Shown: positions 23,096-34,800 of the stretch, piece after piece
How the letters are laid out: each line of letters starts with the position of its first letter
How positions within the stretch are numbered: position 1 is the stretch's first letter
Assembly: GCA_947652115.1 (NCBI GenBank)
Contig: OX393565.1
Span: forward strand, 6,727,810 to 6,791,809
Direction of reading: 5' to 3'
DNA length: 64,000 nt
Source of the DNA: Blastomussa wellsi
Taxonomy: Eukaryota > Cnidaria > Anthozoa > Scleractinia > Plerogyridae
Translations under genes and position numbers: made by a program
The notes under the pieces: generated by a model
Databases searched by the model: none
Seen by the model: the letters and a program-made list of their open reading frames with translations, nothing else
What the model was told of the DNA's origin: nothing

Positions 23096-24099
23096 CTGGA
23101 TTTTATACGTAGAGTGTAAAAACAACAAAATACGCACGATCGATAAAGTGAACTAATTTAATTTCGCTTCTTCTACTTTCATCTCGAACTTAGAAGCTTC
23201 CTCAGTCGACAATTTCTACAGCTTAACTCAGAATTTTGTCGGGAATTTCTTCATCGAAAATGTTCTCCGCCATCTTTTGCGAATTTTAACTATAGTAAAG
23301 CTGACGAAAAATAATAAAACACGCTTTTTCTGTGTTTTATACTTTGATAAAACATGGGTTTTTGACCAATCAGAGCGCGCGCAGAGTCCTATCTATATTA
23401 TATCAACTGCTGATGTTCTTTCTGTCACCGCCCAATTCAGTGGGCGTGGTGCTTAATAAGATTGTTTGTAAATTGAGCCGTCTCGAGATACGAAAGGGCG
23501 CAAACCACACAGTACGAATTATGAACTATTCTCACATGCTTATGACAAACACAAACGTAAGGAACAAATAACTCAATTATGAAATGTCTAGCATATAATG
23601 AACAAAAAGGAATCCTGAACAATTAACATCGTTGTGCTTTTAATTTATAACCGCCCACTGACCAAAACTTTAATTATATCTGTCGGAGCGAAGTAATGAC
23701 TTTGGAATCGGTCTTTTTGTCAGTTTGACATCGGTGTTCTTTTACAACTTGTAATCAGTTCATTGTGGGGGGTTTTCTCTGTTTGAACCTGGGTATACTA
23801 CTCTCTTGACTTAAGCATCATGCAAAACACATTTATAATACATATTGCATGAAAATGCTTGACCTGGCGGTCTTACTGACAAGAAAATATAAACGAAAGG
23901 TCTGATCAGCTATGACTTGCATGATACTAATCAAATAAAACAGAAATCAATCAATCCTTTTTAAGCTCATGCAGTGCCTATTACAATTTAAATCAACATT
24001 GTAAACGTCTGCCCGTGGAAACCTAGTTATTTCAATTGAATGTGTCTGGGTTTGACGGCTTGGATTTTGTCTGCACTTATAGGTAGAAGAAATAGCTCA

Positions 24100-24116
24100 A
24101 ATAATAATAATAAGTA

Positions 24117-24156
<40 letters not shown>

Positions 24157-24178
24157 TAATAATAATAATAATAATAAC
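24100..24178. repeat. (AAT)n microsatellite
   Basis: Nearly uninterrupted TAA/AAT trinucleotides. Confidence 0.95.
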
Positions 24179-24814
24179 TGCTTTATTTTACGAGACTAAC
24201 ACTTAACTGAAGAATGGGTCTACTGATGTATTCATGTGGAAGATAATATCACAAATCTAAAGGAAATCGCTAGAATTTCGGAAGTAACATAAAAGCCATG
24301 CAACTTCATCCGTCGAGCAGGCTCTTTTTCCATACTGTTCATACTTGACACGACACCTCCCCTTTCTTGTAAATAACATTTCTTGATTTTCCCAATTTCC
24401 AGCCCATCACTGAACTGACTTCCGTTGCAGTTTGGCATCGTAAATTATTAAAAACTCAGTCTGTTTAAAAGAGTTCAAAGCCATCCGTTCATCCATGATC
24501 ATTTGCTAACAATCACAATATGCTATACAGTGGACTCGACAAAGCCCTTTTACGGATGAAACGTTTTGTTATTTTACTGTTGCTTGCGGACTTCCTTCAG
24601 AAATAACTACTTGTCTGAAGACGGGTCAATATAATTAATATCTTTATCTTTCACGATTAGATTTAAATTTTCGTTTGCAGAAATATACCGTTTTTGTACT
24701 AATAAACCAGTAACCATCAAAATGAAATTTCATAACATCTTGAGGCCATAATTTTTTCTAAGATTATAAACTGAACATGGTAGAAATGCACCCACGGTGA
24801 CGCGCTGCAAACGG

Positions 24815-25500
24815 CTAGCTTGCTGGCGCGAGACATTTAATGACGAAACTGGAACGGTACCAAAATGGAAACGATATGTTCAAAATTTTCTCAGTAGGAT
24901 TTCCCGATATATTCAGATTTCGGTCCTCCTTAATTTTTTCACGTGTTTTTAAATTTAACACGTGGAGCAAACCTTACACGCTTACTTCCCTTGAACAAAT
25001 GCTAGCAAAATAACTGATAATCCCTGGTGTATTGTGCCGTAGCAGGCTGTTACAGAAATCATTTGATATAAAATTCCCCCACCAGCTGATTCAACATGAA
25101 TAAGAAACGAACTAAATAATCCCTGATTCCTTCTGAGACTTGAGCGCAGGAAATTGGGGCGGTTGTATTCATCACGCGCAACTGGCGCGCACATTTATTA
25201 ATGAGGAAACTGGAACGGTACCAAAATGGAAACGATATGTTCAAAATTGACTCAGTAGGATTCCCCAATATATTCAAATTTCGGTCCTCCTTAATTTTTT
25301 TTCACGTGTTTTTAAATTTATCAAGTGGAGCAAACCTGTGTAGGGGAAAAATACAGCACGCTTACGTACTTCCCTTGAACAAATCCTGACAAAATAACTG
25401 ATAATCCCTGGTGTATTGGTAATCAGAGTGGTTGTATTCATCACGCGCAACTTCGCGCGCCAAGTCTCGAAGATGTTGTCTACCATGATTCTCTGCGCGC
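24815..25500. repeat. Tandem duplication, about 355-bp unit
   Basis: The segment with AAACTGGAACGGTACCAAAA, GATATGTTCAAAATT, TTCGGTCCTCCTTAATTTTT and AATAACTGATAATCCCTGGT occurs at about 24,848-25,040 and again at about 25,205-25,420. Each is bordered by GTTGTATTCATCACGCGCAA-type sequence; a related block, in reverse, is at about 9,910-9,950. Non-coding. Confidence 0.8.
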
Positions 25501-26139
25501 TCGCCCCATGGAGGGAAATTGATTTGTAATTTTATATGTGTTCGTCTGTCTTGAGCATACTTCAATTAAAATCAATGGCCTCTTGAAAACTATTGTAAAC
25601 TGTGAAGACCTGTGAACCAGAGAATTGTTTTGGAATTTAGCGCACACGACTAAGCTCAGTTCTGAACGCATGAAGTGAATGCAAAGCAACTAGCTTACCC
25701 AACACGTCCCACGCTACTTTCTATAAATAGGAAATTAAACCTGGCACAGTATGAAGGCCAATAATCCAATCAACATTGCTTAAATGTCACGAAAAGATAA
25801 ATTATATCTATCCATATAACATGTTCAAAACTTTAACGATACAGTTTCATTGTGTTGAAACTGGCTGGACATCACTATCTCTCTTGACGAAGTCACATAG
25901 AATCGTATAAATTTCGCGGTCGCATGAACTAGTCCACTTTCTCTGTACTGTTCAAATTATTTTAAAAACTGAAAGTATCTTCATGTTAATTGCTTTCTTT
26001 CGTCTTATGACAGACCATGATGTGATGATAGACTTTGATTAGCCAAGAATCAGAAACCAAAGATGAAAATATTATTTCATAACTCTTACACCTCTTACAC
26101 ACCGATTTATAACCTTCACATTATTAATAATAAGTATAG

Positions 26140-26262
26140 GTAATCATACGGTTAAGGTTTCGAGTTCAATTTGGAATTAATTTGAACAAGTGGGTTTTTC
26201 AAAAAGCTTAAATTGCACTCGCCGACTTCAAATTGAACGAGAAAAACCGTATGATTACTTTA
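26140..26262. repeat. Fold-back element
   Basis: GTAATCATACGGTT at the left and AACCGTATGATTAC at the right are perfect complements. A weaker TTCAATTTG/CAAATTGAA pairing lies inside. Confidence 0.55.
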
Positions 26263-26478
26263 TAAACTGGAGGAAGTGCCAGAAGATCTTATTACAGACA
26301 AGAACATTTTACGCGGACTTGACACTTTATTTGCCGATTGGCAGATGAAGATCAGCTGATAATGCTACGAACCGAAAGCGGTGCAATCATAATCCAGAAT
26401 TTTCGATGTGTAATTTGCACTGGTGTTACACTTGAACTGTACTGCACTCAGCCAATCAGAATCGAGTAAATTTTCATG

Positions 26479-26481
<3 letters not shown>

Positions 26482-26523
<42 letters not shown>

Positions 26524-26535
26524 TAAAAATTAAAA

Positions 26536-26571
<36 letters not shown>
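26482..26571. repeat. (AAT)n microsatellite, interrupted
   Basis: Two runs of AAT separated by about 15 bases, next to the hammerhead-like core on the minus strand. Confidence 0.9.
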
Positions 26572-26573
<2 letters not shown>

Positions 26574-26583
26574 TTATTGGCCA

Positions 26584-26614
26584 TATTTCAACTAGCAGAG
26601 CTAGTCTTCTTCAG
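26584..26614 (-). ncRNA. Degenerate hammerhead-like core (PLE relic)
   Basis: On the minus strand: CTGAAGA (one change from CTGATGA) at 26,614-26,608, then helix II ACTAGC/GCTAGT (six pairs) and GAAA at 26,589-26,586. Helix II pairing is intact but the catalytic core has a substitution and the cleavage-site side is unclear. It is most likely the end of a decayed Penelope-like element and is probably not catalytic. Confidence 0.5.
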
Positions 26615-26644
26615 GGTCAGTACTTAATTAATACATAAAGAAGT

Positions 26645-28388
26645 GCCAAGAACATGCTTGCGATAGAAATAAGGAAGATTTGGAAAAGACCTGTTGTGAT
26701 TGGTGCTCTTGACTTCCAAAAGATTTGGGATCACTTGGACAAGATTCAAATGAAACTCTCTGTGGAATTAGCTCACAAAACAGCCCTTCTTGAAACATCG
26801 AAGATATCAGGGTCCGCCAGCATTTTGGGGTATACGGTATACAGGGGCTTTTTAAATCGGGTATACGGTATATTGCAGCTTAAATATGGGTATCCGGTAT
26901 ATCACTTTCCTTGAATTTCAGGTATAAAGTATATCTACCTTTCCTGTGCTTTTGATTACATATCCTCAAACGTACGAAATTTGGCAGGTTCATGTTTAAT
27001 CCAAGTAAAAAAAAGCAATAGCAGGAGACAATGGAGACGTGTACAATTCAAAGGCCTCCTTCTATCTGCAGCCCTCGATGAAAGATATTCACATCCAGTT
27101 TTCGGAGTTAGCGAAACTACCAAAGCCCGGCAAGGGTGGCTTAGCACCAAAGCGGATCGCTGATCTTCGACAGTAGGCATCAGTCAATGGAAAAAGCTTC
27201 CGTCAAAACACGACAAGAAATTTTTCAACCAATGACAAGCCCGGAACACTACCCTTAAACGTCTACAAAGCTTCACCTTCCAAGGAGAAGACTGTAGACT
27301 TCAATGCGCTACTGGAAGATGCAAGCACAGATGAAAACAAGGAGAGGGAGGATTCTGGCAAAGACAGAAAAATCCCGCATCCCCAAGGAACATATTTGTT
27401 GTATCCACACACTATCGCAGTTGAAAAAAAAAAAGATTACTACATTTTGTTAGCGTCGTTACTCACATCGGACGACGATGTTCTCCCTTTTGAAGAACCG
27501 GAACTTGACGCTGATGATGATTTGAATGAAAGAGAGGACGAAACTGATAAGCAATCCAACATTCCCAAAAGAAGCAGGAGAATGGCAGTAATCAATGCGA
27601 CTTTCTATTTTATTACGCGATTATGGCAAAATCGCACTTCAACCCCTTTTTTTTTAAATTTGGGACCAGAAAACGTTTTTTTGCGTATAAAACAACAGAT
27701 GACAAAATTCTAGGAACATTTTATAACCACCGATCTGGTTAAACAAGATGGCGTGGTTAACACGATTCCCTGTGAGGGGAGATCTATGCATGAGAGAATC
27801 AACTGAAGACATGACTCGCACGTAACCAGACCCCCGCAGTTCCTAAGCACGCCGACGGACAATTTTAATATTCGCCTTGGTATGAGCTAAAGTTTATTGT
27901 TCGAGACCCTCACTGTGAACAACAGCAACCTCTTTCCTGATATTTTTCAACCATTGAGCTATGGACCTCTCAAGAAAACCAACGAACTTCAGCTACGAGG
28001 ATGAAGATTCCTTATCCCTCGCCAACCATCTTTCTATTCAACCTGACATGTGACCTTTCCTTATGATCTGTTATCGTGAGAAAGTAAGGACAGTCCGAGC
28101 CAGTGTGGATTGACTGAATGAGAGTTCGTAATAGTGAATGATGCATATCTGTTCCTTATATATATTGGCATGGTGGAATGCTAAAAAGGTAAGGCAACCA
28201 AATAAGTGCTTGCTTCGCTAACTACTAATTTCGGGTGTACAGTATACAATGCTTCGATTAATTTTGGGTATATTTGCAGGAATTTTGGGTATTTTGGGGT
28301 ATTTTGGCAAATTTATTTCAGGTATACTGGTATACCACTACCTCCCTGGCCGACCCTGACGATTCTCCGAAAAGTACTCGAGCTCTAA
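26645..28388 (+). pseudogene. LINE reverse transcriptase C-terminus, split by a DNA element
   Basis: The frame from 26,645 reads a C-terminal block with IRKIWKRPVVIGAL and HKTALLETSKI, as found at the end of some non-LTR reverse transcriptases. It breaks at 26,808 where the GTATAC-rich element begins. After that element ends at 28,358, the sequence reads TILRKVLEL and a stop (28,386-28,388), the expected continuation (in related proteins, ALLGTARILRKVL). The reverse transcriptase catalytic part is missing. This is a 5'-truncated LINE tail later hit by another transposon. Confidence 0.65.
26808..28358. mobile_element. GTATAC-rich DNA element inserted in LINE tail
   Basis: Left end CAGGGTCCGCCAG and right end (reverse complement) CAGGGTCGGCCAGG are inverted repeats. 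Both ends are followed inward by GGTATAC/GTATACC-rich sequence with motifs such as GGGTATACGGTATA. The LINE frame resumes exactly outside the element. Flanks AAGAT and ACGAT may be a decayed target duplication. Internal frames are short (longest 105 codons, with an acidic stretch near 27,470-27,560) and unrecognised. Probably a non-autonomous, possibly hAT-like element. Confidence 0.6.
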
Positions 28389-28390
28389 AG

Positions 28391-29320
28391 GGGGGAGACG
28401 CGGGGGCCTAATGGCTAGTGCCCTGGACTCCGTATTCGAGCCCCGACCGAGCTCTGCGATGTGTTCTTGGGCAAGATACTTTACTCTCACATTGACTCTC
28501 TCCACTCAGGAGTAGAAATGGGTACCAGTGAATTGTTGGGGCAACCTGACAGAATACTGGAGAATAACCTGCGATGGCTAACATCCCATCCAGGGGGGAG
28601 TAACCTGCCATGGACTAGCATCCCATCCAGGGGGGAGTAACCTGCGATGGACTAGCATCCCATCCAGGGGCGAATAACCTGCGATGGACTAGCATCCCAT
28701 CCAGGTGGGAGTAACCTGCGATGGACTAGCATCCCATCCAGGGAGGAGTAACCTGCGATGGACTAGCATCCCATCCAGGAGGGAGTAACCTGCGATGGAC
28801 TAGCGTCCCATCCAGGGGCGAATAACCTGCGATGGACTAGCATCCCATCCAGGTGGGAGTAACCTGCGATGGACTAGCATCCCATCCAGGGAGGAGTAAC
28901 CTGCGATGGACTAGCATCCCATCCAGGGGCGAATAACCTGCGATGGACTAGCATCCCATCCAGGTGGGAGTAACCTGCGATGGACTAGCATCCCATCCAG
29001 GGAGGAGTAACCTGCGATGGACTAGCATCCCATCCAGGAGGGAGTAACCTGCGATGGACTAGCATCCCATCCAGGGGGGAGTAACCTGCGATGGACTAGC
29101 ATCCCATCCAGGGGGGAGTAACCTGCCATGCACTAGCATCCCATCCAGGGGGGAGTAACCTGCGATGGACTAGCATCCCATCCAGGGGGAAGTAACCTGC
29201 CATGCACTAGCATCCCATCCAGGGGGGAGTAACCTGCGATGGACTAGCATCCCATCCAGGGGGACTCTTAGCTGCTTCATGTTACAGCAAAAGCTATGCG
29301 CCAACTGTCACGCCTGATTA
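28391..29320 (+). mobile_element. tRNA-derived SINE with expanded internal repeat
   Basis: The head shows a tRNA-like A box (GGCCTAATGGCTAGTG) and a degraded B box (TATTCGAGCCCC). Next comes a body shared with the SINE at 36,495 (TTGGGCAAGATACTTTACTC, CTCTCTCCACTCAGG, AAATGGGTACCAG). The CCTGCGATGG-CTAGCATCCCATCC segment, present once in the 36.5-kb copy, is here repeated 19 times. The SINE tail (CTTAGCTGCTTCATGTTAC) follows the array. It starts three bases after the LINE stop codon. Confidence 0.8.
28563..29264 (+). repeat. 37-bp minisatellite, 19 copies
   Basis: Units begin AGTAACCTGCGATGGACTAG and end CATCCCATCCAG plus a variable G-rich linker. The first unit is 36 bases, the rest 37 (starts 28,563, 28,599, then every 37 to 29,228). 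Linker variants recur in order (GGGCGAAT, GTGGGAGT, GGAGGAGT), giving a higher-order period of about three units in the middle of the array. Confidence 0.95.
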
Positions 29321-29690
29321 TAGAAATTGTTATGTTCTAATTTCCATACAATTGTGCCAATTGCCGCCAAATACACGACTAAATTTAATTAAAAGATTCC
29401 ACAGAACAAGATAGAACAGGTATTTTGGGGAAGTAGTGCAGGATTATAAGGATGGAAGTGGATTGCAATTCATCAAAATTGATTTCTGGACAGGATGTCC
29501 AGAAATCAAAGCTGAAATTCTAAAATTCTTTTAATAGTTATTTTTTCTTCTTAGTTGATATTTCTTTGCTTTCTCCACTTTTAGCATTTTTCTCCTTCCA
29601 TTGCAAGGCAATAAAGCGCGATTACAGCAAGCTACAGGCCATCTTATTAAAATATGATATATCAGGCGTGACAGTGTCCCTTTAAAAGGC
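29306..29690. repeat. Fold-back element with TGTCACGCCTGAT ends
   Basis: ACTGTCACGCCTGAT at about 29,307 and ATCAGGCGTGACAGT at about 29,660-29,675 are complementary, followed by GTCCCTTTAA. This end resembles that of the MITE at 32,969-33,621, so the two may be related. A short inverted pair (GATTTCTGGACA / TGTCCAGAAATC) lies at 29,482-29,507. Confidence 0.55.
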
Positions 29691-31807
29691 TTTATTTGAA
29701 GAGATACAAATAATAATAATTTTATTAACGTTTCTAACATGCTAGCATACTGTACTATGTACGTTAATCGATTTATTATTAAATTAAGCATGAACTTCTG
29801 AAGGTCAACTGGGATTTAATATTTTCCCATGTGTTGAGGGTCTTTGCCGATGAAACGTTGCCAAATATTGGGTAATCTTGGAAGACACCCATTAAAAAAC
29901 AATGAACATCTCACCATTGAAAAGTTTGTTTCTTATTGCCTTTGAAGTAATTTAAAATACGAATGACATGTTTTCACAATACATTTTGCTAAAGACAGTA
30001 AGAAGTGTACATGTGGTTCTCGCGAGCCTCCAGGATTTCAGGGACCTACAAGTTGGCAAAACGAGTACTGGGGCCCATGTTGGCGTGCAAAAACGGCTAG
30101 CTGCTGTGATCCATGAAATTAATCGCGTGAACGTAAACGCCTCCTCACATTATTTTGAAGTCGCCGTCTCTTTTATCATCCACTGTGTACGAAGCCAGCG
30201 TCTTCTACTAATTAATCAACGTAACAATGGAAAATGGCTATTTAAGGATCTCCTGCATGGCTTCCGTGACGTCAAAAAGGAATAAAATTCAAGCCGAAGT
30301 CTAGTCAATTTAAATTTAGACAGTGTTGATATCGACAGTGAAAAAACACTCAAATATCTAGTTATTATCCCTGAATAATCTTCGGTTAGCTTTCCATTTA
30401 AAACAGTTCTATATGTCCGTTGCTGTCCCTCTGGACGGCTGTTGCACACAACTTCATTGTGGAATAGGCAAACCCAATGTAATCTGAATTATTTCTTATC
30501 AGTTGTTTAAGATATCTTTTTGAAAGATAAGAGTGAGTTACTTGAGTCAGTGATAATAACAACATCGCTCAATGAACCTTAGTAGTCTTGGAACAACAGC
30601 GCATACATCTGTATCGCCCATGCTTTACATTTCGCTTTGCCTTCTGCAGGATGTGTTTCATTCACTAGAGCCAAATACGTCTTACTTTAAAGAGCTTTTT
30701 GCTTGTCTTGCACTTAACCATGATCACCGCCTTATTAAAGAAAATCTGTTCTGTGGGCATGAGAATTCCTAGGTTTATGAACTTTCAGCAGCATCAGAAA
30801 CTTAAAAAGGAACTTTTAGTGCCTGTAGTCGTAGTGTACTTAATTGCTTATCATCCCATTTTACCTAATTATCACATTGCTTCGAGCTCGCAAATGCCTT
30901 CACGACATGTCTGTTTGATATCCTTTAGAACAATAAGATATTTCTTGATTAGTTATTTTTCCGGACGTGCAGTAATTTTAATTATACGGTGCTGCAAAGA
31001 GGTTGCTACTCTTGAAGTAGTGCACGGTTTAAATCTCCAACAACTACATTTGATTGTATTGTGATGTTGCCCAAGCCAAAAACAAACAAAGGCCTCCATG
31101 CCATCAACACATTTCTCATTTGTCTTGTTTTACTTTTCCTTTCAATTGTCATTATTCTATCAGAAGGCAGTCATTCTCTAAAGCCACCAATTTACCACTA
31201 AACTTGTCCAAGGGTCGTTTTTGTCTGTACTAAACTGTTTTACAGCTGAAAGTATGAAAAATATTATAAAGCTGACTGTTCCATTATAGGCTTCAAACTC
31301 GCAGCAACAATAGAAATATTCAAGTTAACAAATTTGATACCCTTTTTGCAAACTTAAAAAATTTTAAAAAATCATACGAATTTCCCCTGACCAAAGTTTC
31401 AGTGTTTGCCGTCAGATGCGAGACAGATAGTTTTACTCATGTGATGAATGAAAAGGCTTACACTGTATCGAAAATTAAACAGTCTGAGATAAAATCTAAA
31501 GAGCTAAATAGCGGGAAAAGGCGACAGTACAGTGCAGAAAACATCTTGCGTGCTACATAGCGGGAACTCCAGAGAAAAGTGAATGTCCCAAAATAACTTT
31601 GATGTCTCTTGTGATGTGACGATAAAACATCCAAGGCATATTTGATGTGTCCTTTCAACCAAAAAACGTGACGAAAAGAATGCCCCATTTGTAGACACTT
31701 GCGATATTACATTTCGTCTCGAGCAGGCAACTGAGAACGCTATTTAATGCGAGATCTAAATCCGTAACATTCAGTACACCCTTTGCTCCGGTTAATGAAG
31801 TGACAAG
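29691..31807. other. Intergenic, nothing recognised
   Basis: Frames of up to 121 codons (29,968-30,285 and 30,699-31,064) have no domain and no splice context that would support exons. It contains the promoter region of the lectin/vWA gene, without an obvious TATA box. Confidence 0.45.
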
Positions 31808-34800
31808 ATGCAGTCTTCTGTTGCAGTACTGTTATTTGCCAGCTTGTACTTGAAAGTCTCAGCCGAAACGAAAGGATTTCGTAAGTCTACAGTGATTTAA
31901 TGTTCTTTTTTAGTGATACAATTAGAAGTTTCTGAATGTTTGAGATCGTTGCAATCCCGAACTGAAAACAGATGAACGAAGTTTGGGTTAATCTGTATTT
32001 CGAGTCCTACACCTTACAACTTTATTACGTAATTACCTCTTCGCCCAGAAACTGCTTTGAAAAGTAAAATTGTATAGTTGCTTTTTTTGTTTGTTTTATT
32101 CTTATCAGAGTTAAATGCATGAAATTCTGCGAGCGTTAATGCCCATTTTCAAGTGACATTTCCGTCTTTCGCTGAGATTTGATATATTCTTTTCAGCAGA
32201 TATTAGCTCTTCCTTAGCTCTGGGTTGGGGATTCTGTCTTTTGATTTCATTTTGATTTTGTACGAGAACGCTTGAAGTGAAAACAAAAAACTTTTCAGTG
32301 CAACTTAAACACAGCAAGAAACAGAAATGAAAGCCAAAGAATTGGTGCGAATTTTTGTTGTTCATTTGTATTACTTTGAATTACTGACTTACTTCTGAAA
32401 GATTCAATTAGTTAATCAAATTTCTGAATGCGAAGAATTCTGTGAATTGANNNNNNNNNNNNNNNNNNNNNNNNNNNNNNNNNNNNNNNNNNNNNNNNNN
32501 NNNNNNNNNNNNNNNNNNNNNNNNNNNNNNNNNNNNNNNNNNNNNNNNNNNNNNNNNNNNNNNNNNNNNNNNNNNNNNNNNNNNNNNNNNNNNNNNNNNN
32601 NNNNNNNNNNNNNNNNNNNNNNNNNNNNNNNNNNNNNNNNNNNNNNNNNNAAACTAACAGTTCCTGTGCGCGTGCAAAGTTGCTGTGTAATTAATCTGCC
32701 TTGGTAAAGTTGCCGACCATTATTTGGCCCCAGGTCAAAAATGTTTTGGGCAAATTGCTTTTAAGCTGTAATTCTCAAGTACTGTCTGACTTTTTAAACA
32801 ATTCTGGCCTTGTTATAAGAATTTTAGTATAGTTTACATTTTCCCTGTTTCCAACCCGCCTCAAGTTACTTCTAATAGTAGACCTGAGAACCACGCGCGC
32901 GAAACAATATTCTCGCCCTTTGCAGTTTCAGCGCGACTCCATGTGAAACGCGACCGCTCTCCTCTTAATTAAAGGGGCACTGCCACGAGTATAAGTTCAA
33001 AACTTCAACAACCCAAAAACGTGATTACAGCAAAGGAAACGTACAAATAGCGGTCAAAGTTTGATAAAATTACGACAGGGCGGAAAAACGAAATAAGACA
33101 TCTCGTTATAAGGACGCCAATGGATATTTTGCATACAAGCCCTTTGCGGGATAAAGAACAAAATTTCAAATGGGGCCAAAATTTGGTGAATGCGAACCTT
33201 GAGATATAAGGCCTTGTACTTTGGGAGAGGTGAGATTTTGATCAGCAAATAACACATCGTTTTCTCAAATATCCCTGAGTAAGTTTAGTAAAGATGAGCA
33301 AATTTTTGTACTACGTTTTGACCTATGCTACCACAAATGAAACCATTTCAATTTTGATGTAAAGTGGCAAGTTCTGCGTGCAAATGGTGCTTCAGCGTTT
33401 TTCCGCCCTGTCTAAAATTACTATGCCAGTGCACTGAAGCTGTATATGAAAAGTCAGCCACTTTTTCAAGTTCTGTCCTTGTGATTTGGAAAAATTGATG
33501 AAAGATATTTACGGTGACCCTCCTCAAACAATTTGCTTCATATTCTTCTCTTTACTGTTCTGGGAGAATTTCCTTTCTTTTCTAAAATAGCCGAAAAATG
33601 TCCATGACAGTGTCCCTTTAACTTTTTTTTTAATTTCTCAACAGTTTTTGAAAATGGTGAACACTCCTACAAGATCGTACTGCCGAGCGATGACAGCCGA
33701 ACGTGGTACGAAGCCGAGGAGATCTGCCGAGAGTATGAAGGCGGGCATTTGGCGAGTATTGCCGACGAGGCAGAGAATAAGTACTTGAACGAGAAGATTC
33801 AGCTCATTAGCACTTCGCCCAGGGTCCCAGAAGAGCTGTGGCTCGGCGCAAAAGACGAGCAATATTTCGGACGCGCTTACCAATGGGCAGATGGAAACAG
33901 TTTTCGGTAAGTAGATTTTAATCAAGTTCGAGTAGACGATCCAGGGGAGAGAACAGTGTATATGTGTACATACGAGCTAGAAATCAGCACTGGCATCAGT
34001 TATAGCCGCGCATTTTCGCATTTCTTTTCCACGTAGGTACAACGCAGCATTTTGGGAACCCAGTGAATCACACACGGAAAATTACGATCAATATGAGATT
34101 TGCATTGCACTCAAATCCACTGGAGACCTGGCTGATTGGACAGAAGATGACTGTTATGAGCCAAAAGGTTACATCTGCAAAATCGAAGGTATGATGATCA
34201 GACCGTTTAGAAAGGCGTTACACTTCCATCTACTCCGTTTTTAGCTCATGTATGACTTAGTCATGCTGGGAGGTTTAGAAATGAACCTCGATGGCACTCG
34301 CTCACTAACTCACTCGATTCTGTTCGGCAATTTATAAATTATACCTGGATTTATCCAATACGTCCATGAGTTGACTCATGAGAGAATTTGATTTCCACCA
34401 AAGGAGCAGGGATGGCGCAATAGTGAGTCCTTCGCCAATGTGTCCCTGGTTGCTCCGAGGGTTTTTCTCTGTGTTCTCCTGTTTAATAAGTTTCACTTCA
34501 AGCGATTGTGTTTATTATGTCAAAAGAATTGAGATGTTGAATTCAATTGAGGATTGCGGTTTAAAATTTTCTTTTGTGTCTTTTTCGCAGGTGTACCCTT
34601 AAGACTTGTGGAACCCAAGAGATTTGGCTATGGTAAGTTATTACTAAAGGTGTTAAAATACTAACGTCAAGCTAGATTCCTCGTAATATCTAATCAAATT
34701 CAGTCTATAGTGAGTCCTTAGTACAATTAAGTATTTGTCATTCTAATTTCCATTCTGCTTTTCTCGATTCCAGAGTTTGACAATGGCCACTTCATATACA

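Noticed and set aside
32447..32707. 86-codon frame across 32,447-32,707
   Set aside because: Runs through the 200-N assembly gap and has no meaning.
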